Part shown: positions 7,420 to 14,641 of the stretch, in pieces
Layout of the letters: each line of letters begins with the position of its first letter
Numbering within the stretch: the first letter of the stretch is position 1
From: UBA6120 sp964495145
GTDB taxonomy: Bacteria > Bacillota_I > Bacilli_A > RFN20 > CAG-826
Length of the DNA: 20,926 bases
Reading direction: 5' to 3'
Assembly: GCA_964495145.1 (NCBI GenBank)
Contig: CAZBUP010000020.1
Span: 1 to 20,926, forward strand
Program-made: the position numbers and the translations under genes
The notes under the pieces: model-generated
Seen by the model: the letters and a program-made list of their open reading frames with translations, nothing else
Databases searched by the model: none
What the model was told of the DNA's origin: nothing

Positions 7420-7427
7420 ATGCTCTC

Positions 7428-8267
7428 CTATTGGCCCGATCCGCCGATGATTTCGGCGATTTCCTGGGTGATGGCGGCTTGCCGCATTTTATTGAAGACG
7501 AGCTGCAATTCGTCAATCAAGTCGTCGGCGTTGTCGCTGGCTTTTTCCATGGCGTTACGACGCGCCGATTGCTCGCTGACGGTGGCTTCGGTCAAGGATG
7601 CGAAGATGACGTTATTGAGATAAAACGGCAGCAAGGCGGTGATGACTTCGGATGGATTGGGTTCGATCAACGGACCGTAGCCGGGCTGTTTTGTCGGGGC
7701 ATCCTTGGGTTTCAAGGGCAGTAAGGCAATCGAACGGGGTTCCGAGCGCAGGCTGTTGATGAATTTGGTGTAGACGATGTTCACCGTTTTGTATTGGCTG
7801 GCGGAAAAGGCGTCGATGATGAATTGGGATAAGTGACGAATGTCGGCTTCGTTCATTTGATTCAGTTGCACGTGGCCGGTTCGGATTTTGCGGGGGGTCC
7901 GTCGATAATAGCGCAAGCCCTTTTCACCGACGATGATCAGTTCGTCATCGGCGGGCAGGTTTTTCTCGACGTATTGATAGATGTTGTAGTTGTAACTGCC
8001 ACAAAGGCCGAGCGTGGACGTGATGACGATGTGGAGCGAGACTGGGGCCTGGTTCTCTTTAAAAAACGCCAGCTCTTTGACGTCCTCGGTCAAAAGATGA
8101 CCTTGGACAACGTTTAAAAGGGCGGCCGTGTACAAGCGGGTTTGGGACATGATGTCCTTCCATGTCTTGAGGCGGGTCGTGGCGATCATCTCCATGGCTT
8201 TGGTGACCTTTTTGGTCGCCTTGATGGAGGCGATGCGTCGCTTTAGGGCCGGCAGTCCTTTGGCCAC
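7428..8267 (-). CDS. atpG: F1Fo ATP synthase subunit gamma
   Basis: A 279-residue rotor shaft of F1. The N-terminal helix carries the conserved LKRRIASIKATKKVTKAMEM block, followed by a central Rossmann-like region (LHIVITSTLGLCGSYNYNI; usual 'SDRGLCGGFN') and a C-terminal helix with SEQSARRNAMEKASDNADDL and QAAITQEIAEIIGG. The gene starts with GTG. Its Shine-Dalgarno GAGG spans the atpA stop, which fits coupled translation. Confidence 0.96.
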   Translation of the reverse strand: MAKGLPALKRRIASIKATKKVTKAMEMIATTRLKTWKDIMSQTRLYTAALLNVVQGHLLTEDVKELAFFKENQAPVSLHIVITSTLGLCGSYNYNIYQYVEKNLPADDELIIVGEKGLRYYRRTPRKIRTGHVQLNQMNEADIRHLSQFIIDAFSASQYKTVNIVYTKFINSLRSEPRSIALLPLKPKDAPTKQPGYGPLIEPNPSEVITALLPFYLNNVIFASLTEATVSEQSARRNAMEKASDNADDLIDELQLVFNKMRQAAITQEIAEIIGGSGQ

Positions 8268-8271
8268 TTGG

Positions 8272-9777
8272 CTACCTCGTCACGCTGAAATACGAGCCGG
8301 CGGCGCGCTTGAGTGCTTCAAGGGCGGCTTCCGACATCGCTTTTCTGACGGTGATGTCTTCGATGATCAGGGGATGTTTGGTTTTGACATTCTCATAAAA
8401 ACCAAGCAATAACGGCTTGATTTCCTTAAGGGCGATTCCTTCGAGGTATTGGTTTTGGACGGCGTATAGCTCGATGATCTGACGATCGACGCTCTTGGGT
8501 TCGTATTGGTTTTGCCGCAATAATTCCATTAAAATGGCGCCATGGTTGAGCACTTTCCGAGTTGAGGCATCCAAGTCGCTTCCAAATTGGGCGAACGACT
8601 GGAGTTCCCGGTAATTGGCCAATTCGATCTTCAAGGCTCGGGATACTTGTTTCATGGCCTTGATTTGGGCGGAACCGCCGACCCGGGACACCGATTGCCC
8701 GCTATCGATGCTGGGCCGTTGCCCGGCGTTGAAAAGATCGGTCAAAAGGAAAATTTGCCCATCGGTGATCGAAATCACGTTCGTGGGAATGTAAGCCGAG
8801 TTGTCACCGGCTTGGGTTTCGATGATCGGTAGGGCGGTAATGGAACCACCCCCATAAGCCGGCGCCAGTTTGCACGCGCGCTCCAAGAGCCGTGAATGCA
8901 AGTAGAAGATGTCGCCAGGGAAAGCTTCACGCCCTGGTGAACGCCTAAGTAAGAGCGATAAGGTCCGGTAGGCGACGGCGTGCTTGCTCAAGTCGTCATA
9001 AACGATTAAAACGTCTTTGCCTTGTTCCATCCACTCTTCGGCCATGGCGCAGCCGCTATAGGGGGCGAGCCATTGTAGGGCTGCCAGTTCGCTGGCCGAG
9101 GCCGAAACGACGGTGGTGTAATCCATCGCCCCTTCGTCTTTCAGCTTGGCGACGATGTTGGCCAAGGTCGAATTCTTTTGGCCGATGGCCACGTAGACAC
9201 ACAAGACGTTTTCCTTTTTTTGATTGAGGATGGTATCGATGGCAATGGCCGTTTTCCCGGTTTGGCGGTCGCCGATGATCAGTTCGCGCTGACCCCGTCC
9301 GATCGGAATCATGGCGTCGATGGCCATGATGCCGGTTTGCAGTGGGACATTGACCGGTTCCCGGAGCATAACTCCGGGAGCGATGCGTTCGACCGGACGG
9401 ACCTTGACGGTCTCAATCGGACCGAGATTGTCAATCGGTTGCCCGAGGGCATTGACGACGCGGCCGCGCAACCCATCGCCGACCGGGACTTCGACCACTT
9501 GGCGCGTACGTTTGACGAGATCGCCTTCCTTGATGTGGATGTCGGACCCAAGCAACACGGCGCCGACATGCTCTTCTTCGAGGTTCAAGACCATGCCATA
9601 GACGTTGCCCGGGAATAGCAAAAGTTCGTTCAACATGGCGTTATCGAGCCCATAGATCAAGGCGATGCCATCGCCGACGCTGATGACTTTGCCGACGTCT
9701 TCGGCTTTGATTTCGTGTTGGTAATGGAGAATTTGTTCTTTGATGAGCGATGAGATCTCGTTGGCTTTAATGCGCAC
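8272..9777 (-). CDS. atpA: F1Fo ATP synthase subunit alpha
   Basis: The non-catalytic nucleotide-binding subunit of F1, 501 residues from the start chosen here. Walker A GDRQTGKT is at residues 169-176, the arginine-finger block SVSRVGGSAQ carries Arg365, and LRRSPGREAFPGD is conserved. Two in-frame GTG codons compete as start, 9786 and 9777. I chose 9777 because AAAGAGG lies about 8 bases upstream of it but abuts the 9786 codon, and because proteins of this family begin with a (M)xIKAxEISxLIK block. The start lies inside atpH by 11 bases. Confidence 0.95.
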   Translation of the reverse strand: MRIKANEISSLIKEQILHYQHEIKAEDVGKVISVGDGIALIYGLDNAMLNELLLFPGNVYGMVLNLEEEHVGAVLLGSDIHIKEGDLVKRTRQVVEVPVGDGLRGRVVNALGQPIDNLGPIETVKVRPVERIAPGVMLREPVNVPLQTGIMAIDAMIPIGRGQRELIIGDRQTGKTAIAIDTILNQKKENVLCVYVAIGQKNSTLANIVAKLKDEGAMDYTTVVSASASELAALQWLAPYSGCAMAEEWMEQGKDVLIVYDDLSKHAVAYRTLSLLLRRSPGREAFPGDIFYLHSRLLERACKLAPAYGGGSITALPIIETQAGDNSAYIPTNVISITDGQIFLLTDLFNAGQRPSIDSGQSVSRVGGSAQIKAMKQVSRALKIELANYRELQSFAQFGSDLDASTRKVLNHGAILMELLRQNQYEPKSVDRQIIELYAVQNQYLEGIALKEIKPLLLGFYENVKTKHPLIIEDITVRKAMSEAALEALKRAAGSYFSVTR

Positions 9778-10312
9778 GACGGTCACCTCTTTCTAACATT
9801 CGTTGTCCGAGTTTTTCGAGTTTATCGTTGAGGGTATAATCGAAGATCTGCCCTTGGACGATGATCTTGAAGCCGCCTAAAAGCGTCTTGTCGATTTCGT
9901 TATGCAGTTCGACCGGAACCCCGATTTTCTTGGTTAACGTTATTTCCATAGCCTCGATTTGTTCGGTTGATAGGGCCATGAGGCTATAAACCGTCCCTTC
10001 TTTGATGCCTAATGCATCATTGGCCAGGCGGACGAATTCCTTTTTGATGGCGTGGAGATACAAGAATCGTTTCTTGGCGACCAGCAATTTCAAAAAGTTG
10101 CTGAGGAAGGGTGCCCCCTCGACCAACCGGTCGAGCAAATGCTCCTTGGCTTCGTCCAAGATGAAGGTGGATTGAAGAAAAGCCCGGACCTCGTCGTTAT
10201 CTTCGAAAAGGCGGTCCAATTCGATCAAACCGCGCTTATAGGAAGCGACGTCATGTTCCTCTTGGGCCACTTTGAGGAGCCCAGAGGCGTAACGGGTAGC
10301 CAAACTATCCAT
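9767..10312 (-). CDS. atpH: F1Fo ATP synthase subunit delta
   Basis: A 181-residue peripheral-stalk subunit joining the b subunits to the top of F1. The helical N-terminal domain begins DSLATRYASGLLKVA (usual 'ARRYAxALFxxA'). The C-terminal region has the conserved DKTLLGGFKIIVQGQIFDYTL (usual D-S-I-GG..-ij-G....D-S). Start: ATG at 10312, whose A is the last base of the atpF TGA; a TTG one codon earlier (10315) is possible. The gene overlaps atpA by 11 bases at its end. Confidence 0.95.
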   Translation of the reverse strand: MDSLATRYASGLLKVAQEEHDVASYKRGLIELDRLFEDNDEVRAFLQSTFILDEAKEHLLDRLVEGAPFLSNFLKLLVAKKRFLYLHAIKKEFVRLANDALGIKEGTVYSLMALSTEQIEAMEITLTKKIGVPVELHNEIDKTLLGGFKIIVQGQIFDYTLNDKLEKLGQRMLERGDRRAH

Positions 10313-10854
10313 CAATTCATCCGACCTTTGATGAAGTCATCGACGATTTTGTCGTTATCGTCTTGCTGCAGTTCGCGGCCGAGGACCCGTTGGCTGGCTT
10401 CCAAGGCCAGGGATACCATTTCCTTGCGGATGTCCTCTTTGGCTTGGGCTTGGGCTGATTTGATGTCCTCTTCGGCTTTCAGTTTCAGCCTTCGGGTTTG
10501 ATCTTTGATGTTTTCCAAGGCTTCGGCCCGGGCCGTTTCCATATCCTCTTGGGCGTCGAGGACCATCCGTTGCGCCGTCAGTTTCGCCTGGTTGAGGCTT
10601 TGGTCGGCTTCCGACAAGAAATTAGCGGCGAGCTTTTGGTCCCGACTGGCGTCATCTAGGCTCTTTTTTACGTGCGCGGCGCGTTTATCAAGCATGGTTT
10701 TAATCGGCTTATAAGCAAGCTTATAAACGATGACGAACATGATGAGGGTCGCCAGCAATTGGGTGATGACCGGCCAAATGCCATTCGGCAGCAATTTGTC
10801 GATGACATCCTCGGGTGAAAACGGGGCGTTGGTAAAAAGCCAAATACGAAGCAT
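10312..10854 (-). CDS. atpF: F1Fo ATP synthase subunit b
   Basis: A 180-residue peripheral-stalk subunit. One membrane helix (about residues 27-48, PVITQLLATLIMFVIVYKL) is followed by a long charged coiled coil with the family block YKPIKTMLDKRAAHVKKSLDDA. Start: ATG at 10854, preceded by AAAGGA five bases upstream; an upstream TTG at 10869 would include that Shine-Dalgarno in the gene and is rejected. It starts 16 bases after atpE and ends one base into atpH. Confidence 0.95.
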   Translation of the reverse strand: MLRIWLFTNAPFSPEDVIDKLLPNGIWPVITQLLATLIMFVIVYKLAYKPIKTMLDKRAAHVKKSLDDASRDQKLAANFLSEADQSLNQAKLTAQRMVLDAQEDMETARAEALENIKDQTRRLKLKAEEDIKSAQAQAKEDIRKEMVSLALEASQRVLGRELQQDDNDKIVDDFIKGRMN

Positions 10855-10870
10855 GGGTGTCCTTTCCAAG

Positions 10871-11140
10871 TTAACCGAGGAAGAAGATCAGCAAGATGGC
10901 GACGAGCAAGCCGTAAATACCGGTGGTTTCGTCAAGGGCGCAGCCCAAGATCATGGTCGACCGCAGTTGCCCGACCATTTCGGGATTGCGGGCCATGCCT
11001 TCAATCGCCCGACTGCAAATGTTGCCTTCGCCGATGCCACTGCCGGCCCCGGCGATGCCGATGGCCAATCCGGCCCCGATGGCGACCAGGCCGGTGTTGT
11101 TATCGACCGCGGTCAAGACATGTAAGATTTCTAAAAGCAT
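10871..11140 (-). CDS. atpE: F1Fo ATP synthase subunit c, two-carboxylate type
   Basis: An 89-residue membrane rotor subunit made of two helices joined by a loop with the conserved RNPE (51-54; usual RQPE). The essential carboxylate is Glu71 in the block ALDETTGIYG. Helix 1 has GSGIGEG, with Glu38 exactly 33 residues before Glu71. This matches the spacing between positions 32 and 65 of the Na+-binding c subunits of Ilyobacter and Fusobacterium; Fusobacterium nucleatum also has Glu at position 32. The following Thr72, Thr73 and Tyr76 match the Na+-type E-S/T-T-G-I-Y pattern. Asp70 next to Glu71 is unusual. Shine-Dalgarno GGAGG lies 6-7 bases upstream, the strongest in the operon, as expected for the subunit needed in most copies. 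Confidence 0.97.
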   Translation of the reverse strand: MLLEILHVLTAVDNNTGLVAIGAGLAIGIAGAGSGIGEGNICSRAIEGMARNPEMVGQLRSTMILGCALDETTGIYGLLVAILLIFFLG

Positions 11141-11152
11141 AAAGGCCTCCTT

Positions 11153-11905
11153 TTAGGCTTCGCGGGGTGCCGCGATTGCTTGTTTGACTATATCGTCTTC
11201 AGGCACTTCCTGCCCGATGAAGATCATCGATAAGGTGATGAATACCATCGTCTGGATGAACGCCGAGATCAAATCGAAATAGATGTGGAGCCAAGAAGTC
11301 ACAAGCGGCGCCAGGAAAATCGAATTCAATCCGGCTGGCAAAAATGAAAAGATCGATGCCGATAAACTGCCCAGGGCATCGTAGATGATACTCATCAAAA
11401 CCCAACCGGCCAAGGCGTTCCCGAACAAACGGAAACTCAAGGAGAGAACCGGAGCCCAGACGGTCACCAAGTTGATCGGCAAGAAGACGATGACAGGGGA
11501 AGTATAACGTTTGAAATATTTCCATTTGGTGTAATAGACCGACACGCCATGAATGAGAAGAAAAGTAATCAAGGCGAAAATCAGGGGCACCATCAAGTAG
11601 GTGGTCGGCGAGGGCAACCCAAATAGGCTGAAAGTGAATCCTAGAAACAAATACATGGCCACGGCGGTGAAATAACCGCCGAGGAAAGAGAGCTTTGGGC
11701 TCATGTACTGATTGACCATGCCGTCGATGGTGGTCACGAGGATCTCGGCCAGGTGGACGATGCCTTTCGGCTTGGCGAGCGGATCGGTTTTTCGAACCTT
11801 GACGAAGATGATCAAGCAGATGACGAAAATGATCAATACGACGAGAATGGAACTATAAATCTCGCCTGGGAAGCCTTCCATCGTCGATTGGACTAAAAAA
11901 TTCAT
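11153..11905 (-). CDS. atpB: F1Fo ATP synthase subunit a
   Basis: A 250-residue multi-spanning membrane subunit that forms the ion half-channels facing the c ring. The essential arginine is in SLSFRLFGNALAG (Arg159; Asn163 also conserved). The C-terminal helix QTMVFITLSMIFIG is the usual end block. Length is normal. The ATG overlaps the atpI stop by 4 bases (ATGA). Confidence 0.96.
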   Translation of the reverse strand: MNFLVQSTMEGFPGEIYSSILVVLIIFVICLIIFVKVRKTDPLAKPKGIVHLAEILVTTIDGMVNQYMSPKLSFLGGYFTAVAMYLFLGFTFSLFGLPSPTTYLMVPLIFALITFLLIHGVSVYYTKWKYFKRYTSPVIVFLPINLVTVWAPVLSLSFRLFGNALAGWVLMSIIYDALGSLSASIFSFLPAGLNSIFLAPLVTSWLHIYFDLISAFIQTMVFITLSMIFIGQEVPEDDIVKQAIAAPREA

Positions 11906-12321
11906 GGTTTCGGGGTCCCTGGCTTTTTAGCGGTAAAGCCCGAAAGGAAAATAACCGCGGAAATGACGAGGTAAGCACCGAAGGTCGTGAAGATGTTGAA
12001 ATAATCGAGGCCGTTGTTGTGCAAGACGCCGACGAGGACCATCCCGCCAATGTACAAGCCGAAACGCAAGAGGTACATCAATGGCAAAAGCACCCCCTTG
12101 GAACTTTGGCCCAAGGCGACGTTTTTTAGCATATGGGATTGGTAATTGATCAACGCATAGTTGATTAAGTTGATTGCCATGCCCAAGAGCCAGCCGGTCA
12201 ATAAATAGTACCAGCCGCCGAAAAACGCGAAGGGAATGAAAACGGCGATCCCCACCGCATACACGATCAGCCCGATGTAGAGCGATTTTCTTTCAGGGGT
12301 CAGGTTTTTCCACGGGGTCAT
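11902..12321 (-). CDS. atpI: AtpI-like membrane protein at the head of the ATP synthase operon
   Basis: A 139-residue protein with four predicted membrane segments (about 14-35, 39-58, 78-99 and 107-127). Its sequence is weakly conserved, and it is named by position: first gene, before atpB, overlapping it by 4 bases. AtpI proteins assist c-ring assembly or Mg2+ supply. The ATG at 12321 has no Shine-Dalgarno in front. A segment on the minus strand of about 12330-12400 is AT-rich and must hold the operon promoter, but I could not settle one -35/-10 pair. Confidence 0.65.
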   Translation of the reverse strand: MTPWKNLTPERKSLYIGLIVYAVGIAVFIPFAFFGGWYYLLTGWLLGMAINLINYALINYQSHMLKNVALGQSSKGVLLPLMYLLRFGLYIGGMVLVGVLHNNGLDYFNIFTTFGAYLVISAVIFLSGFTAKKPGTPKP

Positions 12322-12656
12322 GTGCTATTACCAACAATCTCTTAATAAATATATCATAAGCAAGAATTTAATGCTTTTCTTTTTTGACTGGCGCACGCAG
12401 GTAAAATTAATAAAAATATCTAGCGCTCGAGTCTAGATTTTCAATAATTTCGGCGTATGATAAAGAACTATCCCAATAGGGGAATGTCAAACTAAAAATC
12501 GCTATTAACCGACAAATTCTAATAGCTCACAGGCCAGAGCCTGGACAAAACCATACGTTAATTTGTTAGAGGAGGAGTCTTTTCAAACTCAGTGCTTCAG
12601 ACCTAGTCGTTAGTCTTTCTAAAACGGCCTTTTTTGGCTATTAAAAAACAGGTTAT
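12322..12656. other. Divergent spacer between atpI and the GNAT gene, 335 bases
   Basis: The longest gene-free stretch. It is AT-rich near atpI and should hold the promoter of the ATP synthase operon (minus strand) and of the GNAT gene (plus strand). On the plus strand, TTGACT lies at about 12385-12390 and is followed after 17 bases by TTAATA, a weak promoter-like pair. A hairpin CAGGC-CAGA-GCCTG sits around 12530-12543, and GAGGAGGAG near 12570 looks like a Shine-Dalgarno but has no frame behind it. I see no tRNA, riboswitch or repeat array. A 40-codon open stretch on the minus strand has no ATG and no family match. Confidence 0.5.
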
Positions 12657-13169
12657 ATGACACTGACATTAAAGAGAGTCACCAAGGAGGACTCCCAAAC
12701 CACCGATTCCTTAACCTCCAATCCGGAAGGGATCATCTCCGACGAAGATCCTTTCATAGACTCGAACCGCACCATGTTGGTTCGCCAGAGCCGTGAACCC
12801 GGCTGGATTGCAAAAGCCATCATGCTCGAGGGTCAGCCCATCGGCATGACCGTCTACGGTTTCGTGCGTTCGCCGCGCCATTTCGAATTGATCCATTTCA
12901 TGATCGACCACCATTACCAAAACCGCGGTTACGGCCGTCTGGCCTTGGCCTTGATTTTGCAGGAAATGGAAACAATGGCCCCGCGTCACAACATTTTTTT
13001 GACCATTCACCGCGATAACGATCACGCCCGCCATCTCTATGAAGCCTTTGGATTCGTGGATACGGACATGTGGGTCAACCAATCCGAAAAAATGATGGTC
13101 CGTCCCAGCGAGGGCTGGGCTTTTTCCCATCGCTTGCCTCGGTCGCTAGCGCCTAAGCGCACGGCATAA
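12657..13169 (+). CDS. GNAT-family N-acetyltransferase
   Basis: A 170-residue cytoplasmic acetyltransferase using acetyl-CoA. The acetyl-CoA-binding loop QNRGYGR is at residues 88-94, following the HFELIHFMIDHHY strand, and the C-terminal LYEAFGF is the usual GNAT block (131-133 region). The overall plan (a short TLTLKRVTKED start, then WIAKAI and PIGMTVYG) resembles the diamine/spermidine N-acetyltransferase branch, but substrate choice is inference. About 20 extra residues, basic and Pro-rich, follow the fold. The ribosome-binding site is weak. It stands alone, divergent from the ATP synthase operon. Confidence 0.85.
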   Translation: MTLTLKRVTKEDSQTTDSLTSNPEGIISDEDPFIDSNRTMLVRQSREPGWIAKAIMLEGQPIGMTVYGFVRSPRHFELIHFMIDHHYQNRGYGRLALALILQEMETMAPRHNIFLTIHRDNDHARHLYEAFGFVDTDMWVNQSEKMMVRPSEGWAFSHRLPRSLAPKRTA

Positions 13170-13204
13170 GCCGACTTGAAAATCACCGCGTCGACGTACC
13201 ACTA

Positions 13205-13213
13205 TGGTATGAT
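13205..13213 (+). promoter_or_regulatory. Extended -10 promoter for the DUF4234-prs unit
   Basis: TGG followed by TATGAT (13208-13213) is an extended -10 element, 30 bases before the ATG at 13243, with GAGGAG between. It overlaps a 13-bp inverted repeat TACCA-CTA-TGGTA (13197-13209). No strong -35 is visible. Confidence 0.45.
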
Positions 13214-13242
13214 ATTTTTAAGTCATCGACGAGGAGCCGCTT

Positions 13243-13644
13243 ATGAGCGAGGAAACCAAAACCACTGTTGCCGAAGATCCCCAACCGAATGAGTCCGTCC
13301 GCGATCCGGGCGCTTGGCTCCTGCTATCGGTTATTACCCTGGGAATCATGTATATCGTCTGGCTTTTGCGTTTGACCCGCGACATTCGGCGAATGGAAGG
13401 TTATGAAAACACCTCTTACGTCGAATTCATCCTTGCCATCATCGTTCCGATTTATGGCATCTACTATATTTATAAACTGGCCAAACGGCTTGAAGCCTTG
13501 TCCAATCGATCCGGCGTCAGGCTGATTGACGATTTGGCCGTCAGCGCCTTATTGATGTCGGTGATTCCGCTGGGGGGTCTCATCGCCGTGACGATCGTCC
13601 AAGCCACCATCAACAAAATGGCTAGCGCCCAGGAGCACCCATGA
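13243..13644 (+). CDS. DUF4234 family membrane protein
   Basis: A 133-residue protein with a charged N-terminus (about 22 residues) and three or more membrane helices. The family pattern is visible: AWLLLSVITLGIMYIVWLLRLTRDI, then a linker with MEGYEN, then a second related segment IIVPIYGIYYIYKLAKRLEAL, and a final hydrophobic stretch ending VQATINKMA. The repeated 'GIYxxYW'-like segments are typical of DUF4234, whose function is unknown. GAGGAG (13231-13236) fixes the start. It overlaps prs by 4 bases, so the two are translationally coupled. Confidence 0.8.
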   Translation: MSEETKTTVAEDPQPNESVRDPGAWLLLSVITLGIMYIVWLLRLTRDIRRMEGYENTSYVEFILAIIVPIYGIYYIYKLAKRLEALSNRSGVRLIDDLAVSALLMSVIPLGGLIAVTIVQATINKMASAQEHP

Positions 13645-14603
13645 ACCGCAAAGTATTGATTTACGCCTTGACCTCATCGAAACGCTTAGCCCAGCAAGTC
13701 GCCTTTAATCTCGGGATGCCGTTGGCCCCGGTCGAGGTCATGCACTTTGCCGATGGGGAAATCATGGTCCGATCGCTTGAATCCGTCCGTGACGCCAACG
13801 TCTACATCATTCAAAGCACTTGTCCCCCGGTGACCGAAAATTTGATGGAAGTATTGATTTTCACCGACGCGCTCAAGCGTTCGTCGGCTCATGAAATCAA
13901 TGTCGTGATTCCCTATTTCGGCTATGCCCGCCAAGATCGGATGGCCCGTCCTCGGGAACCGATCACCGCCAAGTTGATTGCCGATCTTTTGACAGCGGCC
14001 GGCATCAAACGCATCATCACCGTCGACATCCATACCTTGCAAATCCAAGGTTTTTTCTCGGTCCCGGTCGAAATCATGTCGGTGCTCCCGGTCTTCGGCC
14101 ACCATATCCGGACCAGGCTTGAAGACGAAGGCATCGACCTTGACCAAGTCGTGGTCGTGTCACCCGACCATGGTTCCGCTTTGCGGGCCCGCGATTTGGC
14201 GTCGCTATTGCCCAACTCACATTTCGCCTTGGTCGACAAACGGCGCCCGGCCCCGAACACGGCCGAAGTCAGTTCGCTGATTGGCGACGTCAAAGGAAAA
14301 ATCGCCATCATCGTCGACGATATCGTGGATACCGGCGGGACGATGATTGCCGCCAGCCGGTTGATTAAAGCCGAAGGCGCGAGGAAAATTTACGCTTACG
14401 CCACCCATGGGGTCTTCTCCCGAAACGCCATCGATTTGATTCAGAACTCGCCGATCGATTTATTAACGATTACCGATTGCATCGAACATGAAGCGCTAGA
14501 CGGCGTCGAAGTCATTTCGGTAGCCCCGATGCTTGCGCAAGTCATCGACCACATCGAAAAGGGATTGCCCATCTCCCCAATCTACGACACCTATAATCTT
14601 TGA
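13641..14603 (+). CDS. prs: Ribose-phosphate pyrophosphokinase (PRPP synthetase)
   Basis: A 320-residue enzyme making PRPP from ribose-5-phosphate and ATP for purine, pyrimidine, His and NAD synthesis. Family blocks are FADGEI (36-41), the flexible loop RQDRMARPREPITAKL (97-112), the metal-binding VDIHTLQIQGFF (His131), SPDHGSALRAR, DKRRPAPNTAE (from 199) and the PRPP loop IVDDIVDTGGT (224-234). Differences from the usual sequence (VDLHA, SPDVGG, IIDTAGT) are mild and leave the key residues in place. Length matches B. subtilis Prs. GGAG lies before the ATG, which overlaps the stop of the DUF4234 gene (ATGA). Confidence 0.95.
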   Translation: MNRKVLIYALTSSKRLAQQVAFNLGMPLAPVEVMHFADGEIMVRSLESVRDANVYIIQSTCPPVTENLMEVLIFTDALKRSSAHEINVVIPYFGYARQDRMARPREPITAKLIADLLTAAGIKRIITVDIHTLQIQGFFSVPVEIMSVLPVFGHHIRTRLEDEGIDLDQVVVVSPDHGSALRARDLASLLPNSHFALVDKRRPAPNTAEVSSLIGDVKGKIAIIVDDIVDTGGTMIAASRLIKAEGARKIYAYATHGVFSRNAIDLIQNSPIDLLTITDCIEHEALDGVEVISVAPMLAQVIDHIEKGLPISPIYDTYNL

Positions 14604-14626
14604 TTATCATCGAATAATCGCAACTG

Positions 14627-14635
14627 GTATATAAT
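14627..14635 (+). promoter_or_regulatory. TATAAT promoter at the start codon (possible leaderless transcript)
   Basis: TATAAT at 14630-14635 ends seven bases before the A of the ATG at 14642. Standard spacing puts transcription start at 14642 itself, and no Shine-Dalgarno is present. TTGATT (14600-14605) is too far upstream for a normal -35. Confidence 0.5.
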
Positions 14636-14641
14636 GAACTT

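Noticed and set aside
12410..12530. A 40-codon minus-strand open stretch in the atpI-GNAT spacer (reads like FPYWDSSLSYAEIIENL), a possible gene remnant.
   Set aside because: There is no ATG or GTG with a ribosome-binding site and I match it to no transposase or other family, so chance is the simpler explanation.
12560..12600. GAGGAGGAG in the spacer as the Shine-Dalgarno of a small gene.
   Set aside because: The nearest start-like codon (GTG in AGTGCTTCAG) is followed by a stop after three codons.
13686..14147. Minus-strand open frames opposite prs.
   Set aside because: prs has all its motifs on the plus strand; the antisense frames lack any recognisable start context or domain.
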